Assembly: GCA_029378245.1 (NCBI GenBank)
Contig: JARKIF010000126.1
Coordinates: 1-64,000 of the forward strand
Direction: 5' to 3'
From: Roridomyces roridus
Taxonomy: Eukaryota > Basidiomycota > Agaricomycetes > Agaricales > Mycenaceae
DNA length: 64,000 bases
The stretch's first letter is position 1; every line of letters starts with the position of its first letter. The notes under the pieces were generated by a model. It saw only the letters and a list, made by a program, of their open reading frames with translations. It was not told the DNA's origin and made no database searches. Position numbers and translations under genes: made by a program. This document shows positions 45,505 through 56,695 of this stretch, piece by piece.

Positions 45505-46552
45505 CATGATTCCAGTTTCTATGATCAACTGGATGAGCCTCGACATGATCTCATGAGTTTCACGAAAGCCGATGTCATGTGTGGTCAACTCCAAACCACG
45601 TCAGATAATGGCGTGGTATGGAAAAAAGAGACTCACATAATATGTCATCCATCCGGCAATGAAAACATCCGCAACTGCAGACCCACCACACCAAATCTGA
45701 GGAAGGGATAGTGAGAGGTGTACTTACTTTGAATTCCTGAGTTATCTCACCCCAGCGAGCACCGAATTACGAGAGTTCTGAAGTCCCAGGACAGTACTGA
45801 CTGACTTGGAAGTCAATTCAAAATCACAGGAATAAATATTAGATATTTCCCCACTCTGTGAATCAAAGGCCCCAAACACAATTGCAGAAATGCAGCTTGT
45901 TATCGAAATCTACGCCCGTTAATGCAACTGGATTCTGGAGAGCCGAGGCACAACAATCAGACTGGGAAATAACTGTTTTTCGGAGAGGATGTGAATTCGG
46001 TATGCATAGAATGATTGAGTCGCAAAGGCAGCTACCAACAGCGGGTAAGAATAAAAACACATAGATGAAGCTGAAGACTCACAGAGGCCGCCGATAATGG
46101 GTACTATATACGGCACCACATGGTTTGTGGTAACACTGGAGAGGTTGGCAAATCCGGACCCGTATATTGTATATGCATCGTGAACCACAGCAGCTGTCAC
46201 CACCAGCTGCAGAACATACATCCCATACACGAGACCCTTGGTCAGCTGCCGGTCTTTGGGAAATGCCTGATAATAGACATCTGTATTTTTCTCAGACCGT
46301 GCCGGTGCAAAGCGGCCTGGGGAGCTTACATGTCTGCACACTGAGGCATCCGAAGAGTGCAAGATCCATGAGGAACATGAGAATCTAAAGGTCTCATTAT
46401 TGTGGCGTTTCTGACGATTTTAAAGAAACTCACCAAAGTTTCAGCTCTGTCAGGGTAGAATCAATTCATGTCTGCGAAGATAAATGGAGGGACACCCACA
46501 TCTGTATGGCGGCGGCGGGCACAGCGAGCGGAGCACTCACTGTGGGCACCAT
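45505..46552 (-). pseudogene. 7TM membrane protein gene D (DUF6534-like), 3'-truncated
   Basis: Paralogue of gene C. It starts MVPTVSAPLAVPAAA at 46552 and encodes ILMFLMDLALFGCLSVQ, VYYQAFPKDRQLTKGLVYG, TAAVVHDAYTIYGSGF, AFATQSFYAYRIHILSEK, then IWCGGSAVADVFIAGWMTYY and RETHEIMSRLIQLIIETG. After that, gene C continues with its last membrane segment, but D runs into unrelated GC-rich sequence. The middle exon corresponding to C near 41,560 is also hard to join in frame. I treat it as a decayed copy. Confidence 0.6.
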
Positions 46553-48476
46553 TGTGAGAAGAGACATCCAGTGAGGATTGATCTGCGTCGAAGATTCAAT
46601 TTATGAGGTGCGGGAAGAACACCCATGATAATAATTCAAGCGAAACAATCAGAGCTGGTCTCCATACCATAAAGAGGAAACCACCATGGTGATAATGTCG
46701 TCGCTTGAGAATGGAACTCCAATTGTTTACGTTTCAAACTGTTTGAAACAGTTTGTAAACAGTATTTTTCACCGTTTCATTTGCGAGCGACCGCAAACGG
46801 AAACGGAAGCAGTTTGAAAACTGCCCCTGATCAGGCTGATATCTGTCATTTGGTGGTGTCTCCGATTGAGAGGTACCTGTTCTGCTTACCTTTAGACAGT
46901 TAAAAGACCATTTGAGGCCCTTCTAGGAGCTGGAAGTGCCGTTTGTGGTATAAATGGTTTCAAACGGTACCGCTTGTGTAACCATTTCATTTGTGCTCTC
47001 CGGCAAACGAAAACAAAACGGTTGGAGCTCTACTTGAGAACAGCGGGAACGGGTCATGACCAGTTCGGGAGCCCTTGAGGACGATAAGACACGAATAGCA
47101 TGGCAGAGATTTAATCCCGCACCTTTGGAGAATCTAAGTATGAGGGGCGACCAAGTCAACGGGCCGCCACAAACAATGAAGACCGCGATGACGTGCGTCT
47201 TCTCGTCTTCCGACCTCCGAGTCTGCGCATGCTGTTCGACCCCCAAGGCAGACCAAAATAAGTCACAGAGCAGTGTAGGAGCAGTGCAGGACGCACACGG
47301 CTGACGAGCACAATGTCAACGAGGACAACAAGGACATCAACAGGTTCCCGCAATCGAGTTTTGCCTTGGGTCATCTTGAGCAAGGTCCGCAATTTAACGC
47401 CAGAGTGCCCCACAAAAGGTCGAGCCATAGACCCATAGTATCATCAACCAAGGGTCGCATGCATCCAAGAACGGCGGCACACGGCGATCTTGATATGCAG
47501 TCGACGGAAGCTAAAGACTCGGAGGACACGAACGTCGAATGCAGCCGATAGGTTTGGATAATAAAGGGCAGCATCGGCGTCCGGAAATCGATTTTTATGC
47601 CGTTGGAGATGCTCGGGGGTGCCGGTGATGAGCCAACGGGGCTCGCAGCGGGTGAGCAATGGAAGCAAGAAGAAACCCATATGATGCTGACTAAGCTACA
47701 ACAGGCTGTAAATGCACTAGACTCGTCCTGCCAGGTGAGTGGCCGTGAGGAAAAGATGGCATCCTCTCCCTCCAGCGTTGTCCACGCAGTTTCCAGAAGT
47801 CGTGTATGAGCCATCTCATCTCACGCGTGACGCGAGCGACCCATAGCCACCCAGGAAGAGTGTCAGCGTCGATAGCAAGTGCAGATCAGGAGCTGCCCAT
47901 CACATCTTCTCACACAAATATCCCACAAACTCTCTGAGAAAAAAAGGGGTATACCCGCACTATCAAAAGACAAACAGGCCACAGGCCGTACCCTACTATA
48001 CTCGATGCACCCATCCATCCTCAGCACAGTACGGTAAACGGGTAACGTATCCAGCCAGCCAGCCATGTATCTGCAATCGACTTGTGCTTGTGCGAGGGGG
48101 GTTGGTGTGTATGTATATACGTAGGTCGTCAAAGAAAAGAAAAGAAAACGATGATGGAACATAGATATGTATATGTATAGGTATGCGGATGAGCCAAGGG
48201 TAGGTATGTGGGATGTCGGTCGGGGAATCGGGACTTGGGGAGAAATTACGAGCCGGTGGGTACAAATCAAGTCGGAATGAACGAGTGAAGGCCAGAGCCA
48301 GCAGTGCTACGCTGCATGTATGCTGTACAAGGAAACGTGGGTCGCAGAACCATCGGGGATAGGCAGGCAGGCCGGCCGGGGCATTGGGTAGGAGCAGGGC
48401 ATTACACGGAAAGCAAAATGAAGCCAAAGGAAGAGACGGCCAGGATCCAGCCAGCCAGCAAACGGATCATCGTCGT
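46553..48476. repeat. Repeats left of the single-pass membrane gene
   Basis: 46720-47030 holds paired 'accgtttcatttgcgagcg..ccgcaaacg' type repeats beside the palindrome CAAACTGTTTGAAACAGTTTG. 47040-47820 is a third, diverged copy of the 7TM tail segment, including 'gtctgcgcatgctgttcg' and 'gttttgccttgggtcat' also found at 44,570-44,690. 47,860-48,476 should be the 3' end of the following minus-strand gene; no coding sequence seen. Confidence 0.5.
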
Positions 48477-51116
48477 TTAACGACTCAACCGCGCATTCGG
48501 CCCCGCCGGGATAACCTTGCCTTTCTCAGCGTCCCCAGCGCTAGCACCGGCACCAGTCCCCTGGTCATACAAAACACGCATCCCCGTGCCGTGCAAGCTC
48601 GGCACGACCTGAGCACCATGCGAGCTGTTGCTGAGAGGCGACACCTTGGCGAGGGGCGACTTGCCAATGTTCGAGTGCGTCGAGGCGCGAGTGCGGCCCT
48701 TGAGCGCAAGCGGCAGCGCCTTGGAGAGGATCGAAGGCGAGGAGCGGCCTGACGAGCCCGAGTCGCTGGAGGGCGCGGCGGGCTGCGTGCGAGCATACGC
48801 GCGGAGCATCTCGTCGGGCGACATGGCAGACTGTTGCATCGGCATGGGGAAGGGCGAAGACGAAGACGAGGCGGGGCCTGTGGTAAGATCAGTCTGTAGT
48901 CCCGGTCAAAGAGAGGTAAGAAGACGTACTGCCGAAGGTGCTGGAGGGCGCGGGGGTTCCGGGGTAGGCAAAGACGGTCTCTTGGACGGGGGCGAAGAGA
49001 TAGTCACCACCGTCTTCCGCGGAGCCGCTGGCGATGTGTTGGCCAGAGGTGGATCCGGTGCGCATCACTGGGTGATCAGGTTAGCAAGGGAAGAAAGAGG
49101 GGGAGGAAGGAGGGGGAGGAGAAAGTAGGGAGAGGGAGCCGAAAGCACGAGGGCGTATGACGAGAGAAAGAAGAGTCGAGGCGAGTAGAAGAGAGTAAGA
49201 AGCGAGTAAACGAGAAGGTGGGACAAGAGACAGGGGAGAGGCAGGGGAGAGGGGAGTAGAACAGGGCAAGACGAAGTAGGATGTCGAGAAGCGAGGAGGT
49301 ATAGAGAAGTGGAAGAGGAAGACGGTAGAATCACGTGACAAAGATGGGAAGGGACGCGAAAAGGCAAGGAAGTACAGCATTGGAAAACGAGGGGATGAAG
49401 GGTGTGGAAAAGGGAGAGCAAGGGAGAGAAAATGAATGACTCACAGCTCAAAGCCCCAAAGACTTCATCGACACTCTGTCTCCAAGCCTCCTGTCCTTGA
49501 CCATCGTTACCAGCCATACGGCGACGAATGTCCTCGGGCGTAAGCGTAAGCGGGCCCGCAGTCTGACGGGGGGAGGTGATACCTGTCGTCCTCTCAGCAT
49601 CACGAAATTCAAATCAGAAGCAACAAAGAAACCCACCACTCTGCAATCCACTCCCGCCCTCGCTGCTCGGTGTGAACGAATCAAACGTAGTCCCAGCATA
49701 AGCACTCTCCGCACTCGGCTCATAGACAGCAAACATCGGCGTCTCAGGCGTCGTAGGGCTAAAGTAGCTGTTGTCATACCCGCTGTACTCATCGCCGAGG
49801 CCAAGATCCGGGTAGTTGATAGAATGGACACGCCCAGTGGGACTGACGCTGCGAGCACCATAACCACCGTCCACACCCTCAACGCGCTCGCCACTGCTCC
49901 ACGCGCTGGGGTTGGATCCAACGATGCTCTGGCTGCTGGTGGTGCCGTGCCCGAGGCTGGCCTTGCCGGCGCTGTAGACCGAAGCACCGCGGCCAGCATC
50001 GCCATACGCCGAGATGCGCGAGGGCGAGGGGAGGGCAGGGACAGGGGGTAATTCAGAGTCGGCAGCATCGCCGTAGGTGGAAGCCGTGTGGAAGGCACGC
50101 GAGGTGCGAGAGTAGACCGAGTTGGAGAGCGAAGGACGGGGGTGAGCAGTGTCTGCAAAGCTGACAGCACGCGAGCCACGCTCGGGAGGAGTAGCATGTG
50201 TACGAGGGCGACGAGCACCAACACCAACGCCAACACCAGAGCCCAGGGAGGTGCGGGGGACATCCTCGGGGGCAACAGGAGCCTTCTCGCCCATGACGAC
50301 AGGGTCACCCTCGACGTTGCTCGTGCGGACGGAACCGGCATTGAAGTTGAAGGCCATGCTCTGGCGAGTAGTGGCAATGCTCTGGCGGACGGCCTCGCGG
50401 GCACCACCGGGGGTGATGGCCTTCCAGTCGGTGGAGATGGTCGACATGCGCTTGTCGAGCTGCTCGCTCCACTCGCTGCGCTTCTTCTGGCCACGCATGC
50501 GGGTGATCTTGAGGTAGGCCGCGCCGAGGAGGATCACGAAGAGGAGCGGCAGGATGACGGCTGCAGCCTTCTTTCCCGGGGACAGGGTGTGGGAGGAGAC
50601 ACCGCTGAGGGCACCAGACACAACGGTGGTGCCGCTGTCGGTGCTGCCGATGGAAGTGTCGGCGGCAGCAGGCGTGGTGCCGTCAGTGGGAGCCTGGTAG
50701 GTCGCGGTGATAATGGGCCCGGCGGGAAGCGAGGCGAGGAACGACGGGGTGCCAGCAGCGACGATGGTGACTTGAAGTGTCTGGGAAGTCGACGAGTTCC
50801 ACCAGCGAGGCATGATCTGGGCCGAGTAGCTACCCTGCGAGTAGGGTACGCCGGACCAGAGGTGCATGCGGGGAGCGGTAGCTCCGGGAGCGTCGAGGTA
50901 AATGTCAACGTGGGAGGGGCTGGGGGTAAGGCAGTTAAGAGACGGCTGCCAGGAGATGTTGAGGGGAGTGAGCGAGTCATAGGATGCGCCTTGGGCGGGA
51001 GCCGTGTAAAAGGCCCCCGTGGCGCATGAAGGGTCCGGCGTAGGGGCGGCACGACGGGCAGGGGCATGGCGGAAGGGGGCGCCAGCCTTGCTGATTTTGA
51101 TGTGCTCGATTCCCAT
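48477..51116 (-). CDS. Ser/Thr-rich single-pass membrane protein, function unknown
   Basis: Exons on the minus strand: 49637-51116, 49445-49582, 48930-49067, 48477-48877 (718 aa, frame closes). The N-terminal domain of about 170 residues has paired Cys and a YDSLTPLNISWQPSLNC block and PYSQGSYSAQI, resembling the small beta-sandwich domain common in fungal cell-surface proteins. One transmembrane helix, AAAVILPLLFVILLGAAYL, follows, then a basic stop-transfer stretch and a long disordered Ser/Pro/Gly-rich cytoplasmic tail ending NARLSR. No clear signal peptide follows the chosen start (MGIEHIKISK). Another in-frame start lies upstream, but that part reads as leader. Intron 2 is 377 bases, far longer than the rest. 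A wall or membrane sensor role is possible but unproven. Confidence 0.8.
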
Positions 51117-51837
51117 GTCGATAGAGGTGTTTCTCTTTTCAGAGACGTAAAGAACGGACGGCGAGAAGGAGCGTGGGCGTCGGGAGCGACGAGGAGGAGG
51201 AGGGAGGAGGAAAAGCCGTGACGTGACGCGTGTGACAGAAGAACAACAATGATGAGTCGATGACTTGACGACGGCGATGGAGTCGGTGCCTGTTGCCAAT
51301 TGGACACAGTTCCCGTCCACCTGGTCTTATATGGTCCAACGCGGATGCAGCGTTTTCACCTTCTGCCCCTCGTACTACCACTAGCTCGTCTACATCGTGG
51401 CCGAGGCCCTGATCCCCGCGCAATTCAGGCACCTTTGCTCCCCTCAATGCCAACAAGCTCGTATTTGTTCTGGGCCTCAAAAAAAAATCGGTATCTGTAC
51501 CTCAAAGGGCATGTCATGATCAGCCCAGTCAGGCAATCATCTCACCCAATACGCAACGCTACATCTCACACCAATGAATCCTTCCTGGGCAAGGGAAAGA
51601 GTACGTACGTACCTGGCACGTACCACTTACATGCCTCCAAGTATAAGATGTAATACACCGACAGGGATCCACCTTCCCCTTCTACTCGGAGATTGCGGAA
51701 CCCTGCCCGTCGACTCGGCGTGCATTCGTCCAGTTCTGGCTCAGTAGCTGTTTTTTTCCTTCTTGGTTTGCTGGAACGGCGCCCACCCGGCGAAGCATAC
51801 ACAATCCGATACAAGGTATATACGTGTGGTTCATTAT
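51117..51837. other. Promoter side of the single-pass membrane gene, no gene
   Basis: The frame of the downstream gene stays open to about 51320, but this part is probably the leader. The rest shows no gene or repeat. Confidence 0.4.
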
Positions 51838-52195
51838 GGGCAGTGTGCAGTGGCTCCTGCGGCTGACTTGCAGTCCGCTTTACGGCCGTAGTTGCTTCCC
51901 ATCAATTTCTGCCTGGTGGAGACCTCGTTCGATTCGAGGACAGCCAGTTGATAGGCTGGGATCAGAAGTGCGTTTTTTTTCTCCGCAGACTCGGGCATCA
52001 ATTTAGGATGATCCCGCCTTTGCCATGGTCCTATGAAAGCTCCGGGCTGTTCACGATCAGAAATTAACCGCGCAGCCTCACCACACCTTCACCTGCAGGT
52101 CGTTTAAGACCGCGTTCATCCATTCAGATGCCACTACACACACCAGTCGCCCGGCAGACTTCACTTCGTTCGATTCGGAGTGTTATGTTATGTTA
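51838..52195 (+). repeat. Pair of SINE-like units (uninterrupted copy)
   Basis: Two adjacent units. The first ends in a perfect T-arm-like hairpin CCTCGTTCGATTCGAGG near 51923. The second has 'cgcccggcagac' then TTCGTTCGATTCGG near 52165. Both recur in the same order at 56517-56695 and 58058-58165, where a 1.36-kb element separates them. Confidence 0.65.
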
Positions 52196-52378
52196 TGAAA
52201 GCCATAGGTCCCGCGCGGGAACGGCCAACTCCCACCACAACTAACAGCAAATTATAACCACGCACAGTTACCTCTACTGTTAGCCGCAAGAGGGAGCTCA
52301 AAAGTCAAAACCTAGAAAAAAAGAGACCTGTAAAACAAAATAATATCCATTCACAGCAGTCCATTAGCAAGACATCAT

Positions 52379-52690
52379 TCAAAGACCAGAGTCGTTCTCG
52401 TTCTCGTTGCCCTCTTCACCATCATCGCCGTCCTCCCAACCCGGTTTGCTCTCCGAGATGCGAGTAGGAATCACATTTCCGAAAAACTTCCAACTCTTTG
52501 CGACAGTGTAAACAAAACGCGCAGTCGGCACCACCCTATCCCAATGAAAAATAAGTTGCTGCAGCAGCGATCTGGCCTGCTCGGGAGAAGAAGGAGAGGG
52601 AAGATCATAAGAGGAACTTTCCAACAGGGTACGACGCAACTCCTTCCGAGCTGCTACATCAGGAAAAACCTCCCTGGATATTTTATCGCA
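52379..52690 (-). pseudogene. Possible C-terminal gene fragment
   Basis: A minus-strand frame reads REVFPDVAARKELRRTLLES followed by a Leu-rich helix, FVYTVAKSWKFFGNVIPTRI and an acidic C-terminus ending NENDSGL. Its composition is protein-like, but no upstream exon was found and its 5' border coincides with a short repeat shared with 53,725. Family not recognised. Confidence 0.3.
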
Positions 52691-52899
52691 AATCTTTCAA
52701 AAATATCTCGCAGCTCAAATATTTTGCAGTCATTCTTGAAACTTTTGCCCAATGTTGACAAAGTTTCCAAAATGGAGATTTTGCTTTTCATCAGTATGAC
52801 ATTGGGAACCTGATCAAAATGCAGTACATTAAAGGTAGCTGCTGTAGACCTGTATAAAGTACCAATTCCAACTGACCAGAGCTTGTCCACCAAAATTTC

Positions 52900-53045
52900 T
52901 GAAAGCTTTGCAAAAATATCACCACTTTTTTTGGGGAGCCAGAAATTTTGAGGTATTTCTCAGCAAACTGGCCAAACTTTTTTTGGTGGGCCAGATATTT
53001 TGAGGTATGTTTCAGCAAATTTGCCAAACTTTCTAGTCATCCATC
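52900..53045. repeat. Short tandem duplication, about 55-bp unit
   Basis: Two units with 'ttttttgg.g.gccaga.attttgaggtat.t.tcagcaaa.t.gccaaac' lie back to back at about 52927-52979 and 52980-53032. The surrounding DNA is AT-rich. Confidence 0.65.
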
Positions 53046-53677
53046 CACAGCCAGGAAGTCTTGTATTCCAGGTCACCAACTCACCTCAGTCTTCTGGTAT
53101 AGAGTCTGTGGTGCACCTCAAACAAGATCAGTCTCTTTGGACTATGAAGTGGAGGCACATCTGCCCTTGATTGGCTTTCATCTCTCACTAAGCCCATCCC
53201 TGAGTGCTCTTCTGTTGGTGCATAATACTGTTGGACTCATGGGGTCACATCATGGGAACTAGGATTGCCAGACTCATGTCTCTATTATAGTGTAGTAGTA
53301 AGCTTACCCCTTTGTGTTGTCTGTACCTTTTACAGGAGGTCCCTCGTTCGACTCCCCTTTAAAAGATCATTTAATTATCCTTGTCATTTAAATAAAATAG
53401 CCTTAGCTACTGAGATCCCAATCACTTCTGTAAGTTCCTGTCAGTCATTGATTATCAGCTGTGCCTGACTGTTCCTGATCAACAATCAGTGGGCAGAGCT
53501 GATGGTGAATGTTTTGCTCCCACTGAGATGCAATCTTCCCCCTCTGCTTCATTCTTCATTTCTGCTCTGTTGGCAAGGTTCAACCAATGCCAATATCCAC
53601 TCCAAAAGTGCCAAAAGTTTTGGTATTTTTGTTGGGACTAACATATTCTTGCTCATTCTTCGGATATTCAGCTATTC
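53046..53677. other. AT-rich intergenic sequence at the LINE 3' side
   Basis: No gene. A GTTCGACTCC core lies at 53345. The 53580-53677 stretch with 'ttttggcaaa' words may belong to the LINE 3' untranslated part. Confidence 0.4.
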
Positions 53678-55228
53678 TCAATATTTTTGGCAAATTTTGG
53701 CAAAATGTGCCAAAAATACCTGGGGAGGTGTTTCCTGATGTATGGTATCAGGATGTAGGCATTGCATGAAAGGATGGCCGGGAGTTTCGGGAGCCAGCCC
53801 GCAACGCCTACAGAGGGTAGCCACCTCAGACACAATTGTCCCTGGTCGATGAATGCCCCGAAACCGAAAAGACCTGCAAAGAAGACAAGTGAGGGCATGT
53901 CGATGATCCGGTATAGTGACTCGATGGAGATAGTGACGCCGGCAAAGGGGAATATTCTTTGGCGGACCCTTCTCAAACGGTTCGCGGCGGCCATGCAGAA
54001 GCGTCAGAGAAACACGGCCCTCGATCTCGCCTGCTATCCAAGCCTTCGTTAAGCGCCGCAAAGTCTTGATCGTGTCGTCGCACCACGACACCGATAAATT
54101 CTTGATAGAGTGCAGCACTGGCAAGGAATCCGAGAACGGGAGGGAGCGCATCACCAATGCCAGGTCACCGAGCCACGAGGGAGAACCAGAGGACCGAAGT
54201 CGGCTCGACTCCGCTAGAGCGCATCGGGCCAGGTGTGTTTCGGGTAGACCCAGGAGATATCGCAGATACCTGAGAGCGAGCTCCAGACGCCGTACGCGCA
54301 GGGGATAGACACCCAGCTCCGAGTAAAGCTGGGGGATGCCAGACCGCCGCCCAAGCCCCAGAATACGTCGTAAGATCATCTTATGTAGACCATCGAGCAG
54401 ATTGAAGGACTTGTTGTCCACATCCAAAATGATGTCGGCCCCGTGCGTGAGATGGCAGTCCACCAAGGCGTAGAACAGCTGCAGCCCCACAACGGGTGGA
54501 AGCCGTCCCCTGCCCACAAAAAGGTCGCATCCCACAATCGACCTCCAATAGACATAGGAGGCTGCGGCCTCCTTGCGTTCGTAATGCGCACGGAAGATGT
54601 CGCGCTCTGTGGAGGTGAAGGAAATGCCCACATACTTGTGCGAGTCCTTCCAAGGAATCGAGGTACCCGCGAGCGTCAAACAGCTGGAGGGACGACGGCG
54701 AGGGTTGGGAGAAATAGGGCCAAAAACCATGACGCCGGATTTGGACCCGTTGACCGTCAGGAAGTTATCGGAGCACCAGGTTGCCAAGGTATTCAGATGG
54801 CGCTGAAGGCCCTCGGGAGAACGAGATACGAGCACCAGGTCGTCGGCGTGCTCCAGATGGGAAAGCACCAGCCCTGCAAGAGAAATATCGTCCGGATCTA
54901 CATTCAGTTGAAACAAAGAAAGAAAAAGATTCCACAAAGTGGGCGAGATCGGGTCCCCCATGAGGACCCCGCACAGAGACTTCCACTCGTTCAAAACCAC
55001 GCCCTTCACTGAAACCATAACCTCCATCCTCCGATACAACATCCTCACAAAATCGAAATACGGACCCGTCAGCCCGTAGTGCTGCATTTTGAGCCAGAGG
55101 GAATTGTGATTGACCCCCGAAAACGCGTTGGAGATGTCCACAAACGCGACGTAAAGAGTTTCCCCCGACGCCCTTGCCTTCTCAATCAAAGTGCGCAGAA
55201 TGAAAGGGTTGTTGTTGGTGTTCAACAA
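53678..55228 (-). mobile_element. 5'-truncated non-LTR retrotransposon (LINE) with RT domain
   Basis: A 516-aa frame on the minus strand. It enters inside the reverse transcriptase at NTNNNPFILRTLIEKA, then shows YVAFVDISNAFSGVNHNSLW with the first catalytic Asp, GDPISPTLWNLFLSL, and HADDLVLVS, the catalytic Asp pair in a variant of YADD. The C-terminal part has a zinc-finger-like CRRCGLAPETPGHPFMQC. The endonuclease and the RT N-terminus are missing. Sequence just upstream is unrelated, as expected for 5' truncation during target-primed reverse transcription. The remaining frame has no stop, so the copy is fairly young. No RNase H was seen. Confidence 0.88.
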
Positions 55229-56516
55229 TCTGATCAGTGATCATTCTGCCTGATGGCCTAAGTTATGAGTTTCAACAAAGTTTCAATGAAGTTTGAACTC
55301 GAATGGGAATCCGGTTGACTGCCCTGTTCAAGTCTTTGATTATCCGACCACCATGGCTTGCAGTCTCCTCCCCACTAAGCCTGAAGTAATAGGACCTATC
55401 TGAGTAGGCACAAATCAGAATCATCATTTGAGCCGTTCAAGTTCAACCAAAGTTCAACTAGATTCTATTTCAAGCTCAAGCATGCTCACCCTTGCTCCCA
55501 GTCAAGTTTTGGGACCAGTGGTGCCCTTTCAACCCCAGGTATTCCAGAATCAGAATCCAGAATCAACTCCGGTTGGATGGCAGTGCCTCAGACTGTGTTG
55601 AGGTCTACTTCATTGATCATCACGGCACCGGTGATTTGGTCAGGCCTTGCCGGGAAATCATCACGGCAAACACCTCTGACCTCACAGGCTTCACTCCCAA
55701 AGCACCTTGGACTCCAGAGTACAAGGTGTGTGAAATTGGAGGTGCATCATTTTTCAACACTTTCTGTTCAACCTGTGTATTTTTTCTGAAATTTCACCCA
55801 AGTTGTGTAGTTTTTTGCAAGTTTTTTGGGGGTGTGTCATTTTTTATTTATTGTACACTATATGTGCCATAGATATCTCCCGGTTTGCTCCCGGTTTCCC
55901 GCTTCTTAACGATCTCCACCGACGGGGGCAGCGGAACGGCAACTGGCCACGGAATTCTTTTTGACAGCCGCTGACAGCGGCCGCGCGCCTCTTGCTTCAC
56001 ACCACACAGAAGTAGTTGAACATCTCCGTACCACTTAATATCCATTTCTGTTGACTCTCCCCAGACTCCAGGCATTCAAGTTGAACTCTTGCACTTTCCC
56101 TTTCTAATCTCGAGACTGTACCACTTCAAATTCCCAGCCTTGCCGTGTCCCAACCTGAACCTGAGTACTTACTACTGTCCTTATGGTGAATTTGCTTGAA
56201 TACAATCTACTGATTATTGATCTCCCCTCCAGAGCCTCCTCTCAGCCTTTGTCTCGGTGTCCTTGTCACTTGAAATGGATTATTGCACTAGTAAGTCCCT
56301 CGTCGGAATCTATTGTTCTTGCTGCTATACAAATTCAATACCTTGGGCCTTCCCTTCCTGTCTCCACACCCCCAGACTCGGATTGCCATGTGCTAGCAAT
56401 GGCCCATAAAAGCAGGTGTAGTGTATCAAGTAGGTATGTGTGGGTTCCTGTTTTCCTAGCCGGATTTTTCGAATGGAAATCGGCAGATCAACGTGGACAC
56501 TACTCTTTTAAAGGTA
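55229..56516. other. Intergenic, no gene assigned
   Basis: A 126-codon plus-strand frame at 55492-55872 ends in a Phe/Cys-rich low-complexity stretch and is not convincing. No repeat boundaries recognised. Confidence 0.35.
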
Positions 56517-56695
56517 TGGCTCACTGTGTGCAGCGTTTCTCTTGCGGCTTACTCGCAGTCTGCCTTGCGGCCGCACATCTATGCAGTTGCTTTCAGTCTG
56601 GAGAGACCTCGTTCTATTCGAGGCAGCCGGTTGGTATAGCCAAAGGCGTTTTAACTTTTTTCTCTCCTCAGACTCGAGCATCAATTTGGGATGAT
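56517..56695 (+). repeat. SINE-like unit, left part of an interrupted pair
   Basis: Matches 51838-52014 in order, including 'cttgcggc..actcgcagtc', a B-box-like site mutated to GTTCTATTC, and 'gactcgagcatcaatttgggatgat', where similarity stops at the insertion. Confidence 0.65.

Noticed and set aside
49448..50494. 348-codon minus-strand frame overlapping the membrane protein gene
   Set aside because: Arg/Leu/Pro-rich shadow in another frame of a GC-rich exon. The frame at 49637-51116 has the transmembrane helix and clean splice sites.
55492..55872. 126-codon plus-strand frame
   Set aside because: The C-terminal half is Phe/Cys-rich from T-rich DNA with internal near-repeats. No homology or splice context was recognised.
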